Shown: positions 29,072-38,046, numbered from the stretch's first letter. The stretch: DNA of 64,000 nucleotides from Cohnella sp. AR92 (GCF_003990975.1 NZ_RZJR01000004.1:82625-146624), one strand, 5' to 3'. Notes: generated by a model from the sequence alone, not told the origin. A program made the numbers and translations.

Positions 29072-30091
29072 ATGAGCCAAACATTGCTTCAGGTACGCGA
29101 TCTGGAGGTTGCGTTCCGAACTTATATCGGAGAGGTTCAAGCGGTCCGGGGCGTCAGCTTCGACTTGAACAAAGGCGAGACGCTGGCGATCGTAGGAGAG
29201 TCCGGTTCGGGCAAGTCCGTGACTTCGAAGAGCATAATGCGCTTGCTTGCTAAGAACGCGAAGATTCGCGGAGGCGAGATTCTCTTCGAGGGAGAGAATC
29301 TCGCGAGCGTCTCCGAGCGGCGGATGCAGAACATTCGCGGCTCGGAGATCTCGATGATTTTCCAGGATCCGATGACCTCGCTCAATCCGACGATGACCGT
29401 GGGCAAGCAGATCATCGAAGTTCTGAAGAAGCACCGCAAGCTAGGCGGGGCGGAAGCGACGGCCAAGGCGATCGAACTGCTCGCGCTGGTCGGCATTCCG
29501 AGCCCGGAGAAGCGCGTCAAGCAGTATCCGCACCAGCTGTCCGGCGGAATGAGGCAGCGCGTCGTCATCGCGATGGCGCTGGCCTGCAGCCCGAAGGTGC
29601 TGATCGCGGACGAGCCGACGACCGCGCTCGACGTTACGATTCAGGCGCAGATTCTGGAGCTCATGAAGAAGATCCAGGAGGAGACGGGAACGTCGATCAT
29701 CCTGATCACGCACGATCTCGGAGTGGTGGCCGAATCGGCGGCGAGGGTTGCCGTCATGTATGCGGGAATCATCGTCGAGACGGGAACGGTAGACGAGCTG
29801 TTCTACGACGCGAAGCATCCGTATACGTGGGGACTGCTCGCCTCCATGCCGAAGCTTCATGAGAAGAGCAGCGAGCTGACGGCGATTCCGGGCACTCCAC
29901 CGGACCTGATGTTCCCGCCTGTCGGCTGCCCGTTCGCGGCCCGCTGCCCGCATGCGATGGAGGTATGCGTCGCGAAGATGCCGGCGTATACCTCTCACTC
30001 GGTTACGCACAGCGCCGCATGCTGGCTTCAGGATCCTAGAGCGCCCAAAGTCAACGCTCCTTCGGGAGTTCATGAAGGAGGCGAGCGTTAA
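29072..30091 (+). CDS. oppD: Oligopeptide ABC transporter ATPase, OppD type
   Basis: A 339-residue ATP-binding subunit. Walker A is GESGSGKSVTSKS, the signature is LSGGMRQRVVIAMAL, and Walker B is VLIADEPTTALDVT. The OppD/F C-terminal extension carries a CPFAARCPHAMEVC-type cysteine cluster; four such cysteines bind an iron-sulfur cluster in some DppD proteins. It overlaps oppF by one base at the stop-start junction. Confidence 0.95.
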   Translation: MSQTLLQVRDLEVAFRTYIGEVQAVRGVSFDLNKGETLAIVGESGSGKSVTSKSIMRLLAKNAKIRGGEILFEGENLASVSERRMQNIRGSEISMIFQDPMTSLNPTMTVGKQIIEVLKKHRKLGGAEATAKAIELLALVGIPSPEKRVKQYPHQLSGGMRQRVVIAMALACSPKVLIADEPTTALDVTIQAQILELMKKIQEETGTSIILITHDLGVVAESAARVAVMYAGIIVETGTVDELFYDAKHPYTWGLLASMPKLHEKSSELTAIPGTPPDLMFPPVGCPFAARCPHAMEVCVAKMPAYTSHSVTHSAACWLQDPRAPKVNAPSGVHEGGER

Positions 30092-31095
30092 TGGCGAATC
30101 CGAAGAAGAAGCCGCTCGTTCAAGTGAATAACCTGAAGAGGCATTTTCAGGTGGGAAGCGGCAAGACGCTGAAGGCCGTCGACGGCGTCTCGTTCGAGAT
30201 CTATCAGGGCGAGACGTTCGGCCTGGTCGGAGAATCGGGCTGCGGCAAGTCCACGCTCGGCCGTACGCTGATCCGTCTCTACGACGCGACGGAAGGTACC
30301 GTCCTGTTCGACGGCGAGCCGGTGCACGGAACGAAGTCGAAGGCGGAGCTGAAGAAGCTGACCCGCCAAATCCAGATGATTTTCCAAGACCCCTATGCAT
30401 CCTTGAACCAACGGATGAACGTCGAAGACATTATCGCCGAAGGCATGGACGCGCACGGCTTGGCCAAGAACCGCGAAGAACGTTCGAAGCGCGTCGTGGA
30501 GCTGCTCGAGACCGTCGGCCTGAACGCCGAGCACGCGAAGCGGTTCCCGCACGAATTCTCCGGCGGCCAGAGGCAGCGGATCGGGATCGCCCGCGCCCTT
30601 GCGGTCGACCCGGAATTCATCATCGCGGACGAGCCGATCTCGGCGCTCGACGTATCGATTCAGGCTCAGGTCGTCAACCTGCTGCAGAAGCTCCAGCGAG
30701 AGCGCGGCCTGACCTACCTGTTCATTGCCCATGACCTGTCGATGGTCAAGCATATCAGCGACCGGATCGGCGTCATGTATCTCGGCGGCATGGTGGAGCT
30801 TGCGACGAGCGACGACCTGTTCGACGAGCCCCTTCATCCTTATACTCAGGCTCTGCTGACGGCGATCCCGATTCCCGACCCTCGTCTGGAGCGGGAGCGC
30901 AAGAGACAGCTGCTGCAAGGCGATCTGCCAAGCCCGATCGACCCGCCAAGCGGATGCCGCTTCCGGACCCGCTGTCCGTTCGCGACCGAGCATTGCAAGA
31001 ACAAGGCTCCCGAGTGGCGGGAAGCTCGCCCGAACCACTGGGTGGCTTGCCACCTCTATGGCAGCGAGAGCGATCAGGCGGCGATGAAGGCATGA
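30091..31095 (+). CDS. oppF: Oligopeptide ABC transporter ATPase, OppF type
   Basis: A 334-residue ATPase partner of OppD. Walker A is GESGCGKSTLGRT, the signature is FSGGQRQRIGIARAL, and Walker B is FIIADEPISALDVS. The C-terminal cysteine motif GCRFRTRCPFATEHC is present. Its last bases and stop lie next to the repeated start region of pepV, so the transporter and peptidase are probably translated from one message. Confidence 0.95.
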   Translation: MANPKKKPLVQVNNLKRHFQVGSGKTLKAVDGVSFEIYQGETFGLVGESGCGKSTLGRTLIRLYDATEGTVLFDGEPVHGTKSKAELKKLTRQIQMIFQDPYASLNQRMNVEDIIAEGMDAHGLAKNREERSKRVVELLETVGLNAEHAKRFPHEFSGGQRQRIGIARALAVDPEFIIADEPISALDVSIQAQVVNLLQKLQRERGLTYLFIAHDLSMVKHISDRIGVMYLGGMVELATSDDLFDEPLHPYTQALLTAIPIPDPRLERERKRQLLQGDLPSPIDPPSGCRFRTRCPFATEHCKNKAPEWREARPNHWVACHLYGSESDQAAMKA

Positions 31096-31112
31096 GGAAC
31101 GGAGTGGAAGCC

Positions 31113-31310
31113 ATGGATTGGAACAAAGAAGCAGAGAAGCGTAAGGATCGGCTGTTGGCCGATCTCTCGGATCGAAACGGAGTTATGGATTGGAATAAAG
31201 AAGCGGAGAAGCGTAAGGATCGGCTACTAGCCGATCTCTCGGATCGAAACGGAGTTATAGATTGGAACAAAGAAGCAGAGAAGCGGAAGGATCGGCTGTT
31301 GGCCGATCTC
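31113..31310 (+). repeat. Tandem 72-bp triplication at the start of pepV
   Basis: Units begin at 31113, 31185 and 31257; the third is truncated after 18 codons. Units 1 and 2 differ in four codons, all synonymous (AAC/AAT, GCA/GCG, CTG/CTA, TTG/CTA). Unit 3 differs from unit 1 by CGT/CGG and by ATG to ATA at its first codon. The upstream ggaacggagt before unit 1 matches the end of each unit (aacggagtt), so the duplicated block included the ribosome-binding region. Confidence 0.95.
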
Positions 31311-32726
31311 TTCGCGCTTCTGCGTATAAATAGCGTGAAGGATCTAGGCACCTCCGGACCCGGCAAGCCCATGGGCGAAGGGATCTCGGAGGCTTTGAAT
31401 TATATGCTTCGGCTCGGGGAAGAAGCCGGATTCGAGACGAAGGATCTGCAAGGTTATGCGGGCTACGCGGAGTACGCTCCTTCGGAGTCGGGCGATTACG
31501 TGGCGGTGCTCTGCCATCTGGACGTCGTTCCGGCTAGCGGAGAATGGACCGCGCCTCCATTCGAGCCGGAGATTCGGGATGGCCAGCTATATGCCAGAGG
31601 AGCGATCGACGACAAGGGCCCGGCGATGGCGGCGTTCTATGCGCTGAAGATCGTGAAGGAGCTCGGCTTGCCGGCTAAGCATAACGTTCGCCTCATCTTC
31701 GGCACGGACGAGGAGCATGCCTGCGATTGCATGACGATGTACCGCAAGCTGGAGAAGCCCCCGATCTGCGGCTTCACGCCGGATGCGGAATTTCCGATCG
31801 TGCGCGCGGAGAAGGGGCAGATCAACGTCAAGGTGCTGCTGACCGCTTCGGGAGACTCGGACTCGGAAGGTAGGGCTGACGGCTCCGAGTTCTGCCTGAA
31901 GGCCTTCCATGGCGGCGGCACGGCCAACATGGTGCCGGAGAATGCGGTTGCCTTCCTCGAAGGGGAAGAGGCGAACCTGGAAGCGTTGGCGGCCGGCTTC
32001 ACGCAATATTGCATGGACAAAGGGATGGAAGGAAGCGCCTCGCGGGAGGACAAAGCGCTGACGCTTCGCCTTAAGGGCGTATCCGCGCACGGCATGGAGC
32101 CGCATCTCGGCCGCAACGCGGCGCTTGAGCTTCTCCACTTCCTTCGCCGCTTGTCGCTGCAGCCGGATGCGGAACGATACGTGGCTTGCGTGAACGATCA
32201 TCTGCACGGGGACTGCCTGGGGCATGCCTTCGGCGTGGCCATGAGCGACGACGTGACGGGCGCGCTTACGATCAACTGCGGCATTCTCGAGTATGCTCCC
32301 GGCGAGCCGTCGTTCTTCCATCTGAACCTGAGATACCCGGCATGCGGGACCTCCGACTTCATTCTGGACCATATCTCCAAGCGGGTCGCCTCATACGGCT
32401 TCCAGGTGGACACCCCGATCCTCAAAAATCCGCACCATGTGCCGGACGAATATCCGATGATTCGCATGCTTCAACGAGTGTATGAGGAAGAAACGGGGCG
32501 GGAGCCGGCGCTCTTGTCTACCGGAGGAGGAACATACGGGGCGCTGATCCCGAACGGGGTTGCCTTCGGCATGGAGTTCCCGGGTACGAAATCCACCGCC
32601 CATCAGGGGGATGAGACGGTAAGCGTCGAACAGTTGATCAAGGCGACGGCCATTTATGCCAGAGCGATCTACGAGCTGGCGAACCTGGATTTCGAGCCGA
32701 ACGACGCGGGAGGCGAAGGGGGATGA
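31113..32726 (+). CDS. pepV: Dipeptidase PepV family with triplicated N-terminus
   Basis: M20 metallopeptidase that cleaves dipeptides, with a dinuclear zinc site. Metal-site motifs are LCHLDVVPASGEW (His and catalytic Asp), RGAIDDKGP (bridging Asp), and GTDEEHACD (catalytic Glu pair). The first 66 residues are three tandem copies of a 24-residue unit MDWNKEAEKRKDRLLADLSD-RNGV; the third runs into the normal family N-terminus. At 537 residues it is about 50-65 longer than usual for this family. The start at 31113 follows GGAGTGGAAG; the second copy offers an alternative ATG at 31185. The stop overlaps the next start. Confidence 0.93.
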   Translation: MDWNKEAEKRKDRLLADLSDRNGVMDWNKEAEKRKDRLLADLSDRNGVIDWNKEAEKRKDRLLADLFALLRINSVKDLGTSGPGKPMGEGISEALNYMLRLGEEAGFETKDLQGYAGYAEYAPSESGDYVAVLCHLDVVPASGEWTAPPFEPEIRDGQLYARGAIDDKGPAMAAFYALKIVKELGLPAKHNVRLIFGTDEEHACDCMTMYRKLEKPPICGFTPDAEFPIVRAEKGQINVKVLLTASGDSDSEGRADGSEFCLKAFHGGGTANMVPENAVAFLEGEEANLEALAAGFTQYCMDKGMEGSASREDKALTLRLKGVSAHGMEPHLGRNAALELLHFLRRLSLQPDAERYVACVNDHLHGDCLGHAFGVAMSDDVTGALTINCGILEYAPGEPSFFHLNLRYPACGTSDFILDHISKRVASYGFQVDTPILKNPHHVPDEYPMIRMLQRVYEEETGREPALLSTGGGTYGALIPNGVAFGMEFPGTKSTAHQGDETVSVEQLIKATAIYARAIYELANLDFEPNDAGGEGG

Positions 32727-34150
32727 CGGAGCTTGCGATTACGTCGGGCCGTTCCAGCCTCGCCGGGGAGGAAGCGATCGTATATCCCTCGTTTGAAGGA
32801 GCGGCGGAAGCTTCCGGGCTTCCGTTCGAGCTTGTCCCATATATGGCTAAGAGAGGGGAAGCGACCTGGTTCTTCGGACGCCGGGGTGAACGTCACTATC
32901 TGGTCATCGGTCTTGGACGCCGGGAGGAGTTAACCCTGGAGCGGGTTCGCGAAGCGGCGGGGATCGCCGGGCGGGCACTCCGCAAGCCAGGCTTCCGTTC
33001 CGCTGCCGTGTCGCTGGCATTCGGTTCTTCGGAGGCGTTCGGCGAAGACGAGATCGTGTCCGCATGGACGGAAGGCTGGCTTCTCGGAACGTACGAGTTC
33101 AATGAATATCGGTCCAGCCGCACGTCTTCTCCAATGGAGAGCCTTCACTTCTTGACCTCCGAAGAGTATGGCAGCGAGATTGAGCGGGTCCGCGATCGAG
33201 TCGAAGCGGTCAAGCTGGCCCGCGACTTGGTGAACGAGCCCGGCGATCGGCTGAATCCGGACGTATTCGCGGAACGAATCGTCGAGCGGTTCATCGGCAC
33301 TTCCGTGAAAATAAAGGTGTACAAGGGGCTCGAGTTAGCGGAGAGAGGCATGAACGGGCTTCTGACCGTCGGGCGGGGAAGCAGGTATTCGCCCGCTCTC
33401 GTCGAACTGGTGTACGATCCCGTGCCGGGTGAGGCGCCGATCGCGCTGGTCGGTAAGGGAGTTACCTTCGACATGGGCGGGATGAACGTCAAAACCGCGA
33501 ATGACATCAGCGACGCCCGAATGGACATGGGCGGAGCGGCAGCGGTCGTCGGCGCGCTTGACCTGCTGGTTCGTACGAAGGCGCGGCGCAATGTCGTCGC
33601 CCTGATTCCGATCGCGGACAACGTTCCCGGTCCCGGCGCCTGCTTGCCTTCGGAGGTTGTCGCCTACCCGAACGGCTTGACCGTTCAGGTGAAGAACACC
33701 GACGCCGAAGGACGGTTGATCATGGCCGACGCGATGCTTCATGCGGCGAAGTTCGATCCGGCGGAGCTGATCGACGTGGCGACGTTGACCGGCAACGTGG
33801 GGCAGGCTCTCGGTCTTGGCATTGCCGGCATGTGGGGCGACGCGGGAATGACCGCGCGGCTTCATAAGGCCGGCGAAGCATGCGGCGACCGCATCTGGGC
33901 GATGCCGCTGATGGACGATTATGAAGAGCAACTGCGCAGCGACTATGCCGACCTATCGAACTGGGCGCCGACTCCTTACGGCGGAGCGATTCTTGCGGCT
34001 CTGTTCCTGCGCCGCTTCTCCGGCGGGGTGCCGTGGGTGCACATCGACATGGCCAACACTTCGCAAGCGAAGAGCGAGCGGAGCTACTATCCGGTCGGAG
34101 CATCGGGCTACGGGGTTCGGCTGCTCGCGGATTATATCCTAGGGAATTGA
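32723..34150 (+). CDS. Leucyl aminopeptidase (M17 family)
   Basis: Removes N-terminal residues from peptides; a cytoplasmic, hexameric two-metal enzyme in this family. The 475-residue protein has the catalytic-domain motifs VGKGVTFDMGGMNVKT, MDMGGAAAVVGAL and the M17 signature NTDAEGRLIMADAM. The N-terminal macro-like domain covers about residues 1-150. It overlaps pepV by four bases (ATGA). With the transporter, PepV and asparaginase it would finish peptide breakdown to amino acids. Confidence 0.93.
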   Translation: MTELAITSGRSSLAGEEAIVYPSFEGAAEASGLPFELVPYMAKRGEATWFFGRRGERHYLVIGLGRREELTLERVREAAGIAGRALRKPGFRSAAVSLAFGSSEAFGEDEIVSAWTEGWLLGTYEFNEYRSSRTSSPMESLHFLTSEEYGSEIERVRDRVEAVKLARDLVNEPGDRLNPDVFAERIVERFIGTSVKIKVYKGLELAERGMNGLLTVGRGSRYSPALVELVYDPVPGEAPIALVGKGVTFDMGGMNVKTANDISDARMDMGGAAAVVGALDLLVRTKARRNVVALIPIADNVPGPGACLPSEVVAYPNGLTVQVKNTDAEGRLIMADAMLHAAKFDPAELIDVATLTGNVGQALGLGIAGMWGDAGMTARLHKAGEACGDRIWAMPLMDDYEEQLRSDYADLSNWAPTPYGGAILAALFLRRFSGGVPWVHIDMANTSQAKSERSYYPVGASGYGVRLLADYILGN

Positions 34151-34165
34151 GCAGGGGGAGATAGA

Positions 34166-34879
34166 ATGCTGCTGGAAGTGATAGCGACCAATCTGGCGGA
34201 CGCGATCGCCGCGGAGAGAAGCGGAGCCCAACGTATCGAGCTGGTCACCGGAATGCTGGAAGGCGGGCTTACGCCGAGCATCGGCCTGATCGAAGAGACG
34301 ATTCGTTCGGTCTCGATCCCGGTGAACGTCATGGTTCGCCCCCACAGCTTGTCCTTCGTGTACGGGGCGGAAGACATTCGCACGATGAGGGCGGATATCC
34401 GCGCCATTCGGAAGTCGGGAGCGGCGGGCATCGTCATCGGCGCGCTCACGGCGGATCGCAAGATCGATTCGGCGGTGCTGCGGGTGCTGATCGCGGAAGC
34501 GGAGCAGCTCGACATCACCTTCCACCGCGCTTTCGACGAGGCGGAGGACCAGTTCGAAGCGCTGGAGCTGCTGGCTTCGTTCCCGCAGATCAGCCGAGTG
34601 CTCACCTCGGGCGGACAGCCCTCCGCGCTTCGCGCGATGGGCCGAATCCGCTCGCTTGTCGAAGCGTCGGAAGGAACGAACCTGCGGATTCTCGCGGGGG
34701 CGGGCTTAACCGTCGAAGCGCTGAAAGAGTTTATTCGGCAGACAGGAGCGCCCGAGGTCCACTTCGGCTCTTCCGTGCGCCAAGAAGGCCACAGCCTGCT
34801 TCCGATCGTTCCGGAACGGATCGAGGCGATTCGCTCCATCTTCGAAGAGCTGGAGCAGGAACGCGGGAGCGAGGCGTAA
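34166..34879 (+). CDS. cutC: CutC family TIM-barrel protein
   Basis: A 237-residue TIM-barrel protein with MLLEVIATNLADAIAAERSG at the N-terminus, then RIELVTGMLEGGLTPSIGL and VMVRPHSLSFVYG. CutC was named for copper homeostasis in E. coli, but its biochemical role is not settled. It is the last gene of the peptide cassette, 15 bases after the aminopeptidase. Its presence under a ROK regulator hints at a sugar-linked role, which is inference. Confidence 0.9.
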   Translation: MLLEVIATNLADAIAAERSGAQRIELVTGMLEGGLTPSIGLIEETIRSVSIPVNVMVRPHSLSFVYGAEDIRTMRADIRAIRKSGAAGIVIGALTADRKIDSAVLRVLIAEAEQLDITFHRAFDEAEDQFEALELLASFPQISRVLTSGGQPSALRAMGRIRSLVEASEGTNLRILAGAGLTVEALKEFIRQTGAPEVHFGSSVRQEGHSLLPIVPERIEAIRSIFEELEQERGSEA

Positions 34880-34943
34880 GCAAGCGCGGACAGGCGGCAG
34901 AATCACGCGGATTGCGTCGGTTGCGAAGCGCCGCTGTCGCCTA

Positions 34944-34978
34944 CCAGCTGTAACCCGATAAATTCGGGTTACGGAGCC
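34944..34978. repeat. Dispersed palindromic repeat, copy 3
   Basis: It contains cagctgtaacccga, loop taaat, tcgggtt and acggagcc, nearly identical to the copies before hemB 25 kb away. It is followed by a GC-rich hairpin with gagcccc / ggggctc arms (34973-35002) without a T tract. The 406-base gap 34880-35285 also holds a terminator and a promoter, listed next. Confidence 0.8.
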
Positions 34979-35073
34979 CCAGGCCCGTGGGCCGGGGGCT
35001 CTGAATATGAAACTTTAAGCAGATTCTATCCGGCCGCAGGGTCCCGGAGCGCTGGAACTGCTGCTCCAATCAT

Positions 35074-35124
35074 AGAGGGTTTGCGTTCTATCGCCGACGG
35101 CGGAGGGAGCGCAACCCTCTTTTG
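35074..35124 (+). terminator. Terminator after the peptide cassette
   Basis: The arms agagggtttgcg and gcgcaaccctct pair with small mismatches around a 23-base loop and are followed by a short T run. Confidence 0.8.
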
Positions 35125-35216
35125 TTTGGCTTCCGGAACGAATTCTTTAGAGATTCCACTTTTCTTCGCCAATTCGCCAATTGGCAGCCGATGACGGAAT
35201 GAGGTCCAATTACGCA

Positions 35217-35245
35217 TTGAACAGGTTGCCCAGGCAACGTATAAT
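35217..35245 (+). promoter_or_regulatory. Promoter with a perfect dyad in its spacer
   Basis: TTGAAC (35217-35222) and TATAAT (35240-35245) are 17 bases apart. The spacer contains the perfect inverted repeat gttgcc-ca-ggcaac (35225-35238), a plausible repressor site. The promoter lies 40 bases before the DUF4321 gene, which leads into maf and radC. Confidence 0.75.
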
Positions 35246-35285
35246 GAATGGACAAGTGTCAAAAAATGGTGGGAGACGTTGAAAC

Positions 35286-35528
35286 ATGAAGAAAAGCGCT
35301 TGGGTTCTCGTGCTGCTTGTATTTATCGGCCTGCTGGCGGGAGCTATGGTCGCCAGGTGGCTCGAAGACGTTCCCGGGCTTGATTTTCTGACTCGGACCT
35401 TCAAGATCGATTGGTCGCCTTCCGCCGATCTCCTCGTCGTCAATTATTCGATTCATATTGGATTCGACCTCAGCCTGCTCAGCATAATCGGAGCGATTGT
35501 CTCCATCTGGGCTTATCGCAGAATGTAA
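35286..35528 (+). CDS. Small membrane protein, DUF4321 type
   Basis: An 80-residue protein with an N-terminal membrane helix (VLVLLVFIGLLAGAMVARWL) and a second near residues 58-75 (IGFDLSLLSIIGAIVSIWAY). The size and two-helix plan fit the DUF4321 family, found next to maf in Paenibacillus-type genomes. Its function is unknown. It has a promoter of its own and is followed by maf after 26 bases. Confidence 0.8.
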   Translation: MKKSAWVLVLLVFIGLLAGAMVARWLEDVPGLDFLTRTFKIDWSPSADLLVVNYSIHIGFDLSLLSIIGAIVSIWAYRRM

Positions 35529-35554
35529 CGCAATAGAAAGGAAAGAAAACAGCA

Positions 35555-36199
35555 ATGACTTCCAATCAGAATCAATCCCCTTCAACTCCGCCGGCGCCGG
35601 CGACATTGGTGCTGGCATCCTCTTCGCCTCGCCGCCAGGAGCTGATCGCCAAGCTCGGGCTTCCGGTGCTTATCCGGCCGAGCCACGCCGACGAAGACAC
35701 TCCCGCGGGCTGGAGCCCGGCGAGAATCGTCGAAGAATTGTCCCTTCGCAAAGCCAAGGCCGTGATCGACGGCGCCGAGCCGTCCGACCTCAAAGGCGAT
35801 GGAGCGGTCTCCATCGTGGTCGGCAGCGATACGATCGTCGCTCTCGGAGAAGAAGCGATGGGCAAGCCGAAGAACGCCGCCGATGCCGAAGCGATGCTGG
35901 AGAGGCTGCAAGGCCGAACCCACGAGGTGTATACCGGCGTCACTTGCCTGGAGCTGGAGTCAGGCCGGGCCGTGACGACGCATCGGGTCACGCGCGTTCG
36001 GATGAGAAAGCTGTCGAAGGAGCAGATAAGCCGATATGTCGAGACCGGAGAGCCGATGGACAAGGCAGGCGCTTACGGAATTCAAGACCGCGGCGCTTTG
36101 CTGGTCGAAGGCATCGAAGGAGACTTCTATAGCGTGATGGGGCTTCCGGTCTCGCTGCTCGCGGAGATGCTTGAGTCCTTCGGAATCGTTAAGCCGTAA
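35555..36199 (+). CDS. maf: Maf-family nucleoside triphosphate pyrophosphatase
   Basis: Hydrolyses non-canonical or modified nucleoside triphosphates (dTTP/UTP type in many members) and is linked to septum control. The 214-residue protein has the signature LASSSPRRQELIAKLG, the catalytic SDTIVAL segment, and GAYGIQDRGALLVEGIEGD near the end. A leader of about 15 Ser/Pro/Ala/Gln-rich residues precedes the fold. It lies in the conserved maf-radC-mreB order. Confidence 0.95.
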   Translation: MTSNQNQSPSTPPAPATLVLASSSPRRQELIAKLGLPVLIRPSHADEDTPAGWSPARIVEELSLRKAKAVIDGAEPSDLKGDGAVSIVVGSDTIVALGEEAMGKPKNAADAEAMLERLQGRTHEVYTGVTCLELESGRAVTTHRVTRVRMRKLSKEQISRYVETGEPMDKAGAYGIQDRGALLVEGIEGDFYSVMGLPVSLLAEMLESFGIVKP

Positions 36200-36285
36200 G
36201 TCTTAAGTTGAACGGTAAAGCCAATTACCTCATGACCTCAGACGATACCCGCGGCCGACGCGGATAACGGAGAAGAGGAAGCGGA

Positions 36286-36975
36286 ATGGAACAACGCGCT
36301 TATACGATGAGGGAATTGCCGGCGGACGATCGTCCGCGGGAGAGAATGCAGCGGCACGGATCGGAGTCGCTCAGCCACGCGGAGCTGCTCGCGATTCTGC
36401 TGCGGACGGGAACCCGGAACGAGTCGGCCGTGCACCTGGCCCAGCGGATTCTGAACGATTGCGGCGGGCTGCGCCGGTTCGCGGAACGGAGCTGGGAAGA
36501 GCTGACGCACATCCGCGGGATCGGACCGGCCAAGGCGCTGCAGCTGCAGGCGTCCATCGAGCTGGGCAGGAGAGTCGCGAGGTCCCGCCTGCCGGAGATG
36601 CCGCGCATCTCGAGGCCGCAGGATGCGGCCGATCTTCTGATGGAGGAATTGCGGCACTACCGGGAGGAGCACTTCGTCTGCCTGTTTCTCAACACGAAGA
36701 ACCAAGTGATCGGAAGGCAGACGCTCTCGATCGGAAGCTTGAACGCCTCGATCGTCCATCCCCGAGAGGTATTCCGGGCGGCCATCCGGCGCAGCAGCGC
36801 GTCGATTCTATGCGCGCACAATCATCCGAGCGGGGACCCGACCCCGAGTCCCGAAGACATCCAACTGACGAAGAGGCTGGCGGAAGCGGGACAGCTGCTC
36901 GGGATCGAGCTGCTCGACCATCTGGTAATCGGTGACAATCGCTATATTAGTTTGAAGGAAAGTGGATGCTTGTAA
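36286..36975 (+). CDS. radC: RadC/YsxA family JAB-domain protein
   Basis: A 229-residue protein with an N-terminal helix-hairpin-helix region (about residues 35-85, containing LTHIRGIGPAKALQLQ) and a C-terminal JAMM metalloprotease-like domain with the zinc motif AHNHPSGDPTPSPED. A role in DNA repair was originally proposed but is doubtful. It directly precedes mreB, as in B. subtilis. Confidence 0.95.
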   Translation: MEQRAYTMRELPADDRPRERMQRHGSESLSHAELLAILLRTGTRNESAVHLAQRILNDCGGLRRFAERSWEELTHIRGIGPAKALQLQASIELGRRVARSRLPEMPRISRPQDAADLLMEELRHYREEHFVCLFLNTKNQVIGRQTLSIGSLNASIVHPREVFRAAIRRSSASILCAHNHPSGDPTPSPEDIQLTKRLAEAGQLLGIELLDHLVIGDNRYISLKESGCL

Positions 36976-36981
36976 TATAAT
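36952..36981 (+). promoter_or_regulatory. Candidate mreB promoter
   Basis: TTGAAG (36952-36957) and TATAAT (36976-36981) with an 18-base spacer overlap the end of radC, 34 bases before mreB. Confidence 0.55.
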
Positions 36982-37014
36982 AAGAAGGATTGTCCCAACA
37001 GGAGGTAGCAGCAT

Positions 37015-38046
37015 ATGTTTGGTGGATTTACTCGAGATTTAGGGATTGACTTGGGAACGGCTAACACTCTGGTTTATGTTAAAGGCAAAGGAATTTCTGT
37101 GAGGGAGCCTTCCGTGGTTGCCCTGCGTACAGATACGAAGAAAATCGAAGCCGTAGGAGAGGCCGCGAAGAAGATGATCGGGCGCACGCCCGGCAACATT
37201 CGCGCCATTCGTCCGATGAAGGACGGCGTTATCGCCGACTTCGACACAACGGCTACGATGATCAAATATTTCATTCGCAGAGCCCAGAAGGAACGTTCTT
37301 TCCCGCCGCGCCATCCGAACGTGATGGTATGCGTGCCTTCCGGCATCACGGCTGTCGAGAAGCGCGCCGTGGAAGACGCGACCAAACAGGCGGGAGCTCG
37401 CGAGGCTTATACGATCGAAGAGCCGTTCGCGGCCGCGATCGGCGCCGATCTGCCGGTCTGGGAACCGACGGGCAGCATGGTCGTCGATATCGGCGGAGGA
37501 ACGACGGAAGTCGCGGTCATCTCCCTCGGCGGCATCGTAACGAGCCGTTCGATTCGAGTGGCGGGCGACGAGATGGACGAATCGATTATGCAGTACATAA
37601 AGCGACTGTATAATCTGATGATCGGCGAGAGAACGAGCGAGCAGCTCAAGATGGAGATCGGTTCCGCGCTTCCGCTGGATAAGGTAGAATCGATCGAGAT
37701 CCGCGGACGCGACCTCGTGACGGGTCTTCCGAAGACGCTCGCCATTACTTCCGACGAGATCACGGAAGCCCTGTCCGACACGGTCAACGCGATCGTGGAA
37801 GCGGTCAAGGTTACTCTCGAGAAGTGCCCGCCGGAGCTTTCCGCGGACATCATGGACCGCGGCATCGTGCTGACCGGAGGCGGTGCGCTGCTCCGCAATC
37901 TGGACAAGATGCTCGCGCGCGAGACGGGAATGCCGGTCATCGTCGCGGAGAATCCGCTGGACTGCGTGGCTATCGGAACAGGCAGGGCGCTCGAGAATAT
38001 TCATCTGTTCAGGAACAAGGGCGGCTCGTCCTCCCGCAAGCGTTGA
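37015..38046 (+). CDS. mreB: Rod-shape actin homologue MreB
   Basis: Forms membrane-associated filaments that guide side-wall synthesis. The 343-residue protein has actin-fold phosphate loops [19 protein letters not shown] and [18 protein letters not shown] and the adenosine motif [17 protein letters not shown]. The N-terminal MFGGFTRD is the amphipathic membrane-binding stretch. An AGGAGG ribosome-binding sequence precedes the ATG. It is followed by mreC and mreD. Confidence 0.97.
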   Translation: MFGGFTRDLGIDLGTANTLVYVKGKGISVREPSVVALRTDTKKIEAVGEAAKKMIGRTPGNIRAIRPMKDGVIADFDTTATMIKYFIRRAQKERSFPPRHPNVMVCVPSGITAVEKRAVEDATKQAGAREAYTIEEPFAAAIGADLPVWEPTGSMVVDIGGGTTEVAVISLGGIVTSRSIRVAGDEMDESIMQYIKRLYNLMIGERTSEQLKMEIGSALPLDKVESIEIRGRDLVTGLPKTLAITSDEITEALSDTVNAIVEAVKVTLEKCPPELSADIMDRGIVLTGGGALLRNLDKMLARETGMPVIVAENPLDCVAIGTGRALENIHLFRNKGGSSSRKR

